Source: Chloroflexota bacterium (GTDB lineage Bacteria; Chloroflexota; Anaerolineae; 4572-78). From it: a stretch of DNA of 37,710 bases. Within the stretch, counting starts at the first letter, position 1. The number at the start of each line of letters is the position of its first letter. Position numbers and translations under genes: made by a program. Location: positions 4,345-42,054 of the forward strand of contig DUEH01000012.1 of assembly GCA_011192195.1 (NCBI GenBank), given 5' to 3'. This document shows, in pieces, positions 31,901-37,710 of this stretch. The notes under the pieces are model-generated. The model did not search any database. It had not been told where the DNA came from and was given only the letters and a program-made list of their open reading frames with translations.

Positions 31901-32250
31901 TTGGCAACGGGCATTAGTTGTTGTTGAACCCGGGCTTTTAACAAAATCATCAGATGTTCAATTTTTTCAATTTCATTCAGTTCTGCCTGTTCTTCCGGCG
32001 AAAGCAGACCGGACTGGTTTAAAGCCAGCAGGCGATGCAGACGCTTCTGGCGTTCTTCAGAAACAGTGTAGCCCATTACTTCAAGCGGGGTGGGTCCCGT
32101 GGCTAAAAAATCTATAATTTCCGAAGCGGTTTGCGCGGCGGGCGTTTTGAATCCCGCCAAACTTAGTTCCAGCACAAAAGGGAGCCAGGGGCGCATAGGT
32201 TGTATTTTTTGAGCCAGATCATTGGGCATTGTTAATAGCATTTCAACCAT
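31897..32250 (-). CDS. 117-residue protein coupled to the HNH nuclease, unknown
   Basis: The protein has a helical N-terminus (MPNDLAQKIQPMRPWLPFVL), a middle with ATGPTPLEVMGYTVSEERQK, and a helical C-terminus (LSPEEQAELNEIEKIEHLMI) ending in a possible coiled coil. Similar small genes often precede small HNH nucleases in Chloroflexota and cyanobacteria; I recall the pattern but not a function. A role as antitoxin, immunity or targeting partner is possible. ATG at 32250 has a weak upstream GAGAATGACAA. It shares four bases with the nuclease gene. Confidence 0.7.
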   Translation of the reverse strand: MVEMLLTMPNDLAQKIQPMRPWLPFVLELSLAGFKTPAAQTASEIIDFLATGPTPLEVMGYTVSEERQKRLHRLLALNQSGLLSPEEQAELNEIEKIEHLMILLKARVQQQLMPVAK

Positions 32251-32308
32251 TTGTCATTCTCCGTATAAGCGCACCGCCAGGTTTTACACCTGAATTAGGG
32301 CATCCACT

Positions 32309-32370
32309 TAAGGCGGGACAGAGACTTTGCAGGACAAGCTAACAGTTTGTCCTACAAGTGTCCCGCCTTA
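32309..32370. repeat. R12 hairpin
   Basis: Perfect arms TAAGGCGGGACA (32309-32320) and its complement (32359-32370) enclose an inner AGGACAA/TTGTCCT stem. It lies between livF and the small HNH-linked gene. Confidence 0.85.
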
Positions 32371-32401
32371 AACAGATACCCCTGAATTATACACGTAAAC
32401 G

Positions 32402-32510
32402 CACAAAGGACGAAGGACGAAAGACGAAAATTCTCTCGTCTAAACCCCTTCGTCCTTCGTCGCTCGTAATTCGTAATTCGAAACTCGTAATTCGTAATTC
32501 GAAACCCGTC
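32402..32510. repeat. R3 repeat at the 3' end of livF
   Basis: AAGGACGAAGGACGAAAGAC is followed by complement CCCTTCGTCCTTCGTC and tandem CTCGTAATTCG units. It ends inside the livF stop codon region, where TGA (minus strand) belongs to the repeat unit. Confidence 0.88.
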
Positions 32511-33219
32511 AGTGTCCCAAATACGCCTCACGAACCATTTTATTGCTCTTCAAAGATTCGGCGTTGTCGGTGAGGACGATTTCGCCGGTTTGGATGACGT
32601 AGCCTCTGTGAGCAATTTGCAAGGCCATTAGCGCGTTCTGCTCTACCAACAAAATGGTGGTGCCTTCTTTGTTGATGTTGACAATGGTTTCAAAGATGCT
32701 GTCAACCAAAATGGGGGCCAGCCCCATCGAAGGTTCATCCATTAGTAACAGTTTTGGGCGCGCCATCAGCGCCCGTCCGGTGGCTAACATCTGCTGTTCG
32801 CCGCCGCTGAGCGTGCCGGATACCTGGTTTTGGCGCTCTTTCAAGCGAGGGAAGAGGGAAAAAACGTGATCGATGTCGTCGTTGATCTCTTTTTTATCCG
32901 TTCGCACAAAAGCGCCCATTTCCAGGTTTTCCATCACCGTCAATTGGGCAAAAACGCCGCGCCCTTCCGGAACTTGAGAAATGCCCAGATTTACAATTTT
33001 ATGGGCCGGATACTGGCTTAGGTCCTGGCCTTCAAATGTTACGCTGCCTGCTCTATGGCGCAAAATGCCGCTGATGGTGCGCAGGGTGGAACTTTTTCCC
33101 GCTCCGTTTGCGCCAATAAGGGTGACAATTTCGCCCTGTTCTACTGTCAGCGAAATACCTTTTAAGGCGTGGATATTACCGTAGTAACTGTGTACGTTTT
33201 CTAGTTCAAGCATTGCCAT
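32509..33219 (-). CDS. livF: branched-chain amino acid/amide ABC transporter ATPase LivF
   Basis: One of two ATPases that drive the HAAT family of uptake transporters. The 236-residue length is typical. Visible motifs are Walker A GANGAGKSS (36-44), the LivF-typical VPEGRGVFAQLTVMENLEMG, signature SGTLSGGEQQMLATGRALM, and Walker B LLLMDEPSMGLAP. The start is 6 nt after livG, with GGAGTAATCG upstream. It is the last gene of livHMGF. The final codon and stop are supplied by repeat R3 (CAC TGA CGG). The substrate could be branched-chain amino acids, amides or urea. Confidence 0.96.
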   Translation of the reverse strand: MAMLELENVHSYYGNIHALKGISLTVEQGEIVTLIGANGAGKSSTLRTISGILRHRAGSVTFEGQDLSQYPAHKIVNLGISQVPEGRGVFAQLTVMENLEMGAFVRTDKKEINDDIDHVFSLFPRLKERQNQVSGTLSGGEQQMLATGRALMARPKLLLMDEPSMGLAPILVDSIFETIVNINKEGTTILLVEQNALMALQIAHRGYVIQTGEIVLTDNAESLKSNKMVREAYLGH

Positions 33220-33225
33220 AAGCGA

Positions 33226-34026
33226 TTACTCCGCAATTTGTTCTGCTGAATCTACCTGTCCGGCGGCGCCGGTTCCCAGATAGGCTTCGATGACTTTGGG
33301 GTTGTTGCGTATGTCTTCCGGCGTCCCTTCGGCAATTTTGGCGCCGTAGTCCAGCACGGTAATCCAGTCCGAAATGCCCATTACCACGCGCATATCGTGT
33401 TCAATAAGAAGGACGGTAATGCCCAGATCATCTCTGATATGCTGGATGAAGTCGGTCATTTCGGCGGTTTCGTTGGGGTTCATTCCGGCGGTGGGTTCGT
33501 CCAGTAAGAGCATTGTGGGTTTACTGGCTAAAGCGCGGGCAATTTCCAGCCGGCGCTGCGCGCCATAAGGCAGGTTTTTAGCCAGATAGTCGCCAAAGCC
33601 GCGCATACCCACAAAGCGCAGCAAGCGGCGAGCTTCCTGATGCGCTTCTTCTTCTTCGCGGCGCGTGCCGGGGCTGGCAAAGATGGCGCCAATCCAGCTT
33701 GATTTGAGCTGCGGTTCCTGACCCACCAAAATATTTTCGATGGCGGTCATATTGGAAAACAGCCGAATGTTCTGGTAGGTACGCGAAATACCTTGACGGG
33801 TGATTTGGTCGGTGGGGATGCCTTTGATGTCTTCGCCTTGAAAGATAATTTCCCCTTCTTCCGGTGTATAAAAGCCGGTGAGGCAATTGAAGAAGGTGGT
33901 TTTTCCGGCGCCATTGGGTCCAATGACGGCGAAGATAGTTTTCTCGTCAATATCAACGCTAACGTTGTTTACGGCTACCAGGCCGCCAAAGCGTTTGCTT
34001 ACGTTTTTTGCCGTTAAAATTCCCAT
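33226..34026 (-). CDS. livG: branched-chain amino acid/amide ABC transporter ATPase LivG
   Basis: This 266-residue ATPase has Walker A GPNGAGKTT (36-44), QGISRTYQNIRLFSNMTAIE typical of LivG, signature NLPYGAQRRLEIARALASK, Walker B LLLDEPTAGMNP and switch His in LLIEHDMRVVMGISD. It forms a heterodimer with LivF under the LivHM permease. A repeat-filled gap of 141 bp separates it from livM, whereas livF follows closely. The C-terminal tail VDSAEQIAE is slightly longer than usual. Confidence 0.96.
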   Translation of the reverse strand: MGILTAKNVSKRFGGLVAVNNVSVDIDEKTIFAVIGPNGAGKTTFFNCLTGFYTPEEGEIIFQGEDIKGIPTDQITRQGISRTYQNIRLFSNMTAIENILVGQEPQLKSSWIGAIFASPGTRREEEEAHQEARRLLRFVGMRGFGDYLAKNLPYGAQRRLEIARALASKPTMLLLDEPTAGMNPNETAEMTDFIQHIRDDLGITVLLIEHDMRVVMGISDWITVLDYGAKIAEGTPEDIRNNPKVIEAYLGTGAAGQVDSAEQIAE

Positions 34027-34040
34027 AGCAACTCCAAAGA

Positions 34041-34166
34041 CAGTGAATAGTGAAAAATGAAAAATGAAAAATGAATAATGGGGGTATTTTCACTCGCTCT
34101 CAAACAGAGTTTGGGAACGAGTGAGCGGGAGAACTTTTTAATTTTTCACTTTTAATTTTTAATTGT
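34041..34166. repeat. R2/R8 composite repeat between livM and livG
   Basis: Tandem AGTGAAAAATGAAAAATGAA units face the complement TTTAATTTTTCACTTTTAAT. Nested inside is R8: CTCGCTCTCAAACAGAGTTT then GGGAACGAGTGAGCG. It would form a long A/U-rich hairpin with a stronger internal stem inside the liv mRNA. Confidence 0.85.
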
Positions 34167-34167
34167 T

Positions 34168-35898
34168 TTACGCCGGTGCGGGTTCAATGCCGCTTTCATC
34201 CTCTTCGTGGCCGTGCAGTTCACGTTTTTGAACGGCTGCCGGCCAGATACCTTCCGGTTTGACCAACATCATTGTGACCAGCAGCGCGCCAAAGATCAAC
34301 ATTCTATATTCTGAAAACTCGCGCAGTAGTTCGGGCAGGCCAACCAGTACAAAAGCGCCCACTACTACGCCGGGCAGGCTGCCAATACCGCCAACGATGA
34401 TCAGCGAAAGCACGTTGATAGAGATGAGCAGGTTGAAGCTGTGCGGGTAGATGGAGCCTAGTTTGGCGGCAAAGATGGCTCCGGCCAGACCGGACAGCGC
34501 CGCGCCGGTGGCAAAGGCCAGCAGTTTGGTTTTGATCAGGTTGATGCCCATTGCTTCGGCCACGTCTTCATCTTCACGCATTGCCATCCAACTGCGTCCG
34601 GTGCGAGAATCGCGCAACCGCCAGGAGATAAAAGCGGCCAGAGCGGCGGCTATAATCACCAGATAATATAATTCCTGAGAGGTTTTCAGTTCAAAGCCAA
34701 AGACGATTGGCTTGGGTATGCCCAAAATACCCTGCGCGCCGCCAATGAGTGGCTGTAAAAAGTTCGACAGGGCCAGTACGCGAATGATTTCGCCAAAACC
34801 CAGCGTTACAATTGCCAGATAGTCGCCTCTCATACGCAGCACCGGCACACCCAGCAGAATTCCCCACAACACCGAAGCGCCCACCGCAAAGGGCAGCGCT
34901 GTCCAGAAGGTCATCTGCACCCCGGTCAATCCGGTAGTTTGAGGCAGTTGGATAGAGGTTAGCAAGCCCATTGTGTAGGCGCCAATGGCAAAGAAGGCTA
35001 CATATCCCAGGTCCAGCAAACCGGCAAAGCCAACCACAATGTTCAGACCAAATCCCATCAGGGTGTAGATGGCTACAATAACCAAAATTTCTGATAGATA
35101 GGACCCTATTATCTGCGGCATAAAGATAGTAATCAGAGACAGGATGACCAGAGTGGAGATTTTAGCGCTCTTTTGGGTGGCGGGCGGGAGTTTATTGAAG
35201 GATGTTTTCATTTTCTGACTGCGTAATTTCCATAGTGTGGAAATTACAGCGGCAGAAACAAAAGTAATAACGCTCCCCTGAAGCGATAGCCCTTCTTTGG
35301 CGAAGAAAATTCCGGCAAAGGATTTTCCCGCTTTTTTGGCGTCAAACAGTTTGAAGATATTGACAATTACATCGCTGATCAACTCTTCCAGAGTTCCTAC
35401 GGTAATGACCATTATAATTCCGACCAGAATAGCGCTTCTGGGAACGGGGGGAAGCGTGAAGATAATGGCGCCCAGCAGGCTGGCGACTGCGCTTAGCCCC
35501 ACCAGGGTCATCAGTCCCGGGATCATTTCCTGCCCAAAAGTGAGCGCTTCAATCAACGCCGGCGAGGCGTTGACAAAAACAGCCCGCAAGGTGAGCGGTT
35601 CAATGGCGTAGACCAAAATAGCCAGCATTGCAGAAGCAACAAGTCCGGTGATCAACCCTGCTGCAATGCCAACGCTGCTTTTAGCATTTCCGTTTCTTTT
35701 GGCGCTCAGATAACCAAAGATAAAGATAACGCCAAACACCAGGGCAATGCCCAGAGAGAGACTTTTATAAATAATATCTCTTTCAACAAAACTTTCTACC
35801 ATGCCAAAGAGCGATAGAAGAATCAATATCACGCCGCCTGTAGCGCCTAATTGAATCATCTCTTTAAGATTGAAGTTTGTATCTGCTTGTTGTTTCAT
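34168..35898 (-). CDS. livM: ABC transporter permease LivM with an extra N-terminal membrane domain
   Basis: The 576-residue protein is much longer than a standard LivM (about 300-420). The C-terminal 290 residues carry the permease: TLMGFGLNIVVGFAGLLDLG, AIGAYTMGLLTS, LRMRGDYLAIVTLGFGEIIR, the coupling loop SRTGRSWMAMREDEDVAEAM and LGSIYPHSFNLLISINVLSL. Residues 1-270 hold about six to seven further membrane helices (GATGGVILILLSLFGMVESF; LVFGVIFIFGYLSAK; MIPGLMTLVGLSAVASLLGA), not recognised as a known domain. It follows livH by 13 nt. The RBS is poor. The charged tail HGHEEDESGIEPAPA is repetitive in acid residues. Confidence 0.93.
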   Translation of the reverse strand: MKQQADTNFNLKEMIQLGATGGVILILLSLFGMVESFVERDIIYKSLSLGIALVFGVIFIFGYLSAKRNGNAKSSVGIAAGLITGLVASAMLAILVYAIEPLTLRAVFVNASPALIEALTFGQEMIPGLMTLVGLSAVASLLGAIIFTLPPVPRSAILVGIIMVITVGTLEELISDVIVNIFKLFDAKKAGKSFAGIFFAKEGLSLQGSVITFVSAAVISTLWKLRSQKMKTSFNKLPPATQKSAKISTLVILSLITIFMPQIIGSYLSEILVIVAIYTLMGFGLNIVVGFAGLLDLGYVAFFAIGAYTMGLLTSIQLPQTTGLTGVQMTFWTALPFAVGASVLWGILLGVPVLRMRGDYLAIVTLGFGEIIRVLALSNFLQPLIGGAQGILGIPKPIVFGFELKTSQELYYLVIIAAALAAFISWRLRDSRTGRSWMAMREDEDVAEAMGINLIKTKLLAFATGAALSGLAGAIFAAKLGSIYPHSFNLLISINVLSLIIVGGIGSLPGVVVGAFVLVGLPELLREFSEYRMLIFGALLVTMMLVKPEGIWPAAVQKRELHGHEEDESGIEPAPA

Positions 35899-35911
35899 TT
35901 GCGCACCATCC

Positions 35912-36973
35912 CTACATCTTCTTCTCTGACAAGGTTTGCCCCAAAATACCCTGCGGGCGGAAAATCAGGATCAGCACCAGCATGGTAAAGGCAATAACGT
36001 CTTTAAGCTGGTAGGCCGCCGGAATGCCCAGTCCTTCCAGAACCAGACTGGGGCCAACAGATTCAATGACGCCCAGAACAAGCCCCCCCACCATTGCGCC
36101 GGGAATGTTGCCAATACCGCCCAACACCGCCGCGGTGAATGCCTTAATGCCGGGGATGAAACCCATAATGAAGTCAACTTGTTTGAAGAGCAGCCCGTAC
36201 AGCACGCCGGCCACACCGGCCATTGCTGCGCCAACGACAAAGGTGGTCACAATTACCTGATCCACATCAATCCCCATCAAACGCGCCACGTCTTTGTTTT
36301 CGGCAACGGCTCGCATTGCTTTGCCGGTTTTGGTTTTTTGTACAAAGTAGTAAAGAATAAACATCATCGCTACGGCGGTAACAAACACCACTACCTGCGT
36401 CTTCAAAACAGGCGCGCCCAAAATAATCCACTTACCGGACAGGATGGCCGGTTCCGGGTACACTTTTTTACCGGAGCCGTAAAGGCCGCGGAAGGCGTAC
36501 TGCAAAAAATAAGACGCGCCGATGGCCGTGATCAGGGGTACCAGTCGCGGCGCGCCTCTAAGGGGGCGGTAGGCAATTCGTTCTAATAGCGCGGCAATGG
36601 TGATTGACATAGCCATTGATACCAGCATCACAATGCTCAGGGCAGCAATGGGGTTACTGTTCAGAAAGCCGGATTTGTCGAAGGCGTCGGCCACAAAATA
36701 GGCCGTGAACGCGCCGGACATAAAGACTTCGCCGTGAGCAAAGTTAATCATGAACAGGATGCCGTACACCAGCGTGTACCCCAGCGCAATCAGCGCGTAA
36801 ATGCCTCCTTGAGCCAGGCCAAAAATGAAAAAATCTCGCCAGACTTCAGCCGTGTATTTGCCGGATGTCAGCCCTTTGTAAGACCCCCAGATAACCAGAA
36901 CGATGATGCCTACTCTGAACAGCCAGAGCAGGCTATCCACAATGGAAAGATTTTTGAACCTGCCTGAACGCAT
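35912..36973 (-). CDS. livH: ABC transporter permease LivH
   Basis: This 353-residue permease has the LivH hallmarks IFGLAQGGIYALIALGYTLV, YGILFMINFAHGEVFMSGAF, the coupling loop KTKTGKAMRAVAENKDVARL MGID, and KAFTAAVLGGIGNIPGAMVG. It has about eight membrane helices plus a longer N-terminus with one extra helix (SLLWLFRVGIIVLVIWG). ATG at 36973 has GAGGAG 8 nt upstream. It is first in livHMGF; no substrate-binding protein gene (livK) is found in the window, so it must lie elsewhere. Confidence 0.95.
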   Translation of the reverse strand: MRSGRFKNLSIVDSLLWLFRVGIIVLVIWGSYKGLTSGKYTAEVWRDFFIFGLAQGGIYALIALGYTLVYGILFMINFAHGEVFMSGAFTAYFVADAFDKSGFLNSNPIAALSIVMLVSMAMSITIAALLERIAYRPLRGAPRLVPLITAIGASYFLQYAFRGLYGSGKKVYPEPAILSGKWIILGAPVLKTQVVVFVTAVAMMFILYYFVQKTKTGKAMRAVAENKDVARLMGIDVDQVIVTTFVVGAAMAGVAGVLYGLLFKQVDFIMGFIPGIKAFTAAVLGGIGNIPGAMVGGLVLGVIESVGPSLVLEGLGIPAAYQLKDVIAFTMLVLILIFRPQGILGQTLSEKKM

Positions 36974-37014
36974 TATGTTTTCTCCTCAACGTTATGAATT
37001 GGATACGGTAGGAT

Positions 37015-37060
37015 ATGGTAGACGGTAGACAGGGAGCGCTCCCTGTTTACCGTCTACCAT
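37015..37060. repeat. R5 hairpin repeat, copy b (livH leader)
   Basis: ATGGTAGACGGTAGACAGGG begins a 23-nt arm followed directly by its complement with one mismatch, forming a 46-bp near-perfect palindrome. It is related to the copy in the ppdK leader. Confidence 0.88.
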
Positions 37061-37172
37061 AATCCCCCACGTTCTTTGTGGTCAAAATAACACCTTGTCT
37101 TTGAAAGATATTCAAGTATAGCATGGCGTAGTCAAAGCGCAAAAAATGGGCGAATAGTGGGTGTAGAATGAC

Positions 37173-37211
37173 AAAAACTCGTTCCCAAACCCAGTTTGGG
37201 AACGAGTTTTT
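37173..37211. terminator. R8 hairpin, bidirectional terminator candidate
   Basis: A perfect 18-bp stem AAAAACTCGTTCCCAAAC (37173-37190) pairs with 37194-37211 around a 3-nt loop, with T-runs on both strands. It could terminate the leftward partial gene at the window end. R8 relatives lie at 26467-26489 and 34091-34123. Confidence 0.75.
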
Positions 37212-37223
37212 TCATCCTTCATC

Positions 37224-37387
37224 CAGGGCTGTTCAGTTCTCCGTACAGAGTAGGTGCAATGCACTTTCGCACCGCCTTACAAGGCAAAATTAACTTGTTT
37301 TACGCAGTAAATTGCAGGAGAAGACAGTGCGTTAAGTGCATCGCACCTGATGTTTGCGTCTCTGCTTTTTAGAACTGAACAGCCCTG
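37224..37387. mobile_element. 164-bp MITE-like element
   Basis: Perfect 17-bp terminal inverted repeats (CAGGGCTGTTCAGTTCT and its complement) and subterminal inverted repeats (AGGTGCAATGCACT against GTGCATCGCACC) bound a non-coding sequence. It lies between CTTCATCC-type R7 repeats on both sides, as if inserted into one. No transposase is present, so any movement would need help in trans. Confidence 0.7.
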
Positions 37388-37406
37388 ATCCTTCATCCTT
37401 CCCTGG

Positions 37407-37709
37407 TTACCACGTCCGCTGAAACGTGATGTCCCAGGAATAGTGACTGAAGCAGAGCGCGTTAGTTTCTGTGCGGAATTGGCATTCTTCAACCGTGGCG
37501 CAGTAATGCGCGGCAATGAGCATCTCGATGGGGATTTGAGAGGCGTTGCCCCCCAACACCGGGCTTTGTTCGCTGCTAACGGGGCGCCCGGCGCCGATAT
37601 ACTCTTTGATAAATAACTCCCATCCCGTGCCGTTGTAAATCAGAAACTCCGCCCGTCCGGGGCCTTTAGAGCCGGAGATTTGCGCCGTGTTGCCGTAAAT
37701 ATCGCCAAT
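37407..37709 (-). CDS. C-terminal part of an unknown, probably exported protein (5' end outside window)
   Basis: The minus-strand frame is open from the window edge to TAA (37407-37409), 100 codons. The peptide begins IGDIYGNTAQISGSKGPGRA, continues EFLIYNGTGWELFIKEYIGA, and ends in a cysteine-bearing segment (HYCATVEECQFRTETNALC) and HYSWDITFQRTW. It is rich in Gly, Asn, Thr and aromatic residues with three Cys, in keeping with an extracellular beta-rich domain. No family is recognised. The hairpin at 37173-37211 may be its terminator, now separated from it by the MITE-like element. It is not a liv binding protein by any visible feature. Confidence 0.75.
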   Translation of the reverse strand: MGDIYGNTAQISGSKGPGRAEFLIYNGTGWELFIKEYIGAGRPVSSEQSPVLGGNASQIPIEMLIAAHYCATVEECQFRTETNALCFSHYSWDITFQRTW

Positions 37710-37710
37710 G

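Larger units (their letters stand above)
36974..37406. other. livH upstream intergenic region
   Basis: This 433-bp region contains the R5 hairpin (37015-37060), a possible promoter (TATACT on the minus strand at 37115-37120 with a poor -35), a terminator-like hairpin (37173-37211) and a 164-bp MITE-like element (37224-37387). No gene is supported. Confidence 0.7.

Noticed and set aside
37407-37709. Partial gene considered as livK, the missing binding protein of the liv transporter.
   Set aside because: The C-terminus has none of the periplasmic binding protein pattern, and a terminator-like hairpin and a MITE-like element lie between it and livH.

Overview
The window is a 37.7 kb piece of a bacterial chromosome, most likely from the Chloroflexota (Anaerolineae-like). 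That assignment is an inference. It rests on the style of several proteins: a long membrane glycosyltransferase with a C-terminal beta-sandwich, a LivM with a large extra N-terminal membrane domain, a WD40-protein tail, and Thr/Pro-linked membrane-anchored secreted proteins. It also rests on the dense set of hairpin-forming intergenic repeats. No rRNA, tRNA, CRISPR array or complete insertion sequence was seen.

Positions 1-10635 (+) hold the 3' half of a respiratory complex I operon in the order nuoG (partial), H, I, J, K, L, M, N. Almost every junction between cistrons carries something extra. A small antitoxin-like gene lies between G and H. A four-gene MNT/HEPN/MNT/HEPN cluster lies between H and I, and another MNT/HEPN pair between L and M. 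One repeat family (R1) lies at I-J, K-L and M-N, and a second family (R2) at J-K. Positions 10636-13902 contain a 30-bp-stem hairpin, a perfect palindrome, a terminator and a leftward pyruvate phosphate dikinase gene (ppdK) with a good promoter and a hairpin in its leader.

Positions 14182-15283 are a gene graveyard. It holds the 3' ends of a WD40 protein and of an unknown protein, and an internal piece of a penicillin-binding protein, separated by hairpin elements. Positions 15792-19174 are the tig-clpP-clpX proteostasis cluster, followed by a terminator. A 56-residue leftward gene with a consensus promoter (19241-19411) follows. Then come a membrane-anchored GH3-like protein lacking the expected nucleophile (19880-22906), a divergent Ser/Thr kinase and FHA-winged-helix pair (22987-24816), and a large glycosyltransferase with repeat sequence inside its reading frame (24891-27404).

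Positions 27520-32250 are leftward genes: a hotdog thioesterase, a small protein, a two-domain RNase H, a TumE-like toxin/antitoxin pair, an 8-oxoguanine deaminase and an HNH nuclease with its partner. Positions 32509-36973 are a livH-M-G-F amide/amino-acid ABC transporter without its binding protein. The window ends with a 164-bp MITE-like element and the 3' end of an unknown leftward gene.

The most striking features are two. First, toxin-antitoxin modules are threaded through a core respiratory operon. Second, a system of hairpin repeats abuts or supplies the stop codons of many genes and in three places lies in frame inside proteins.
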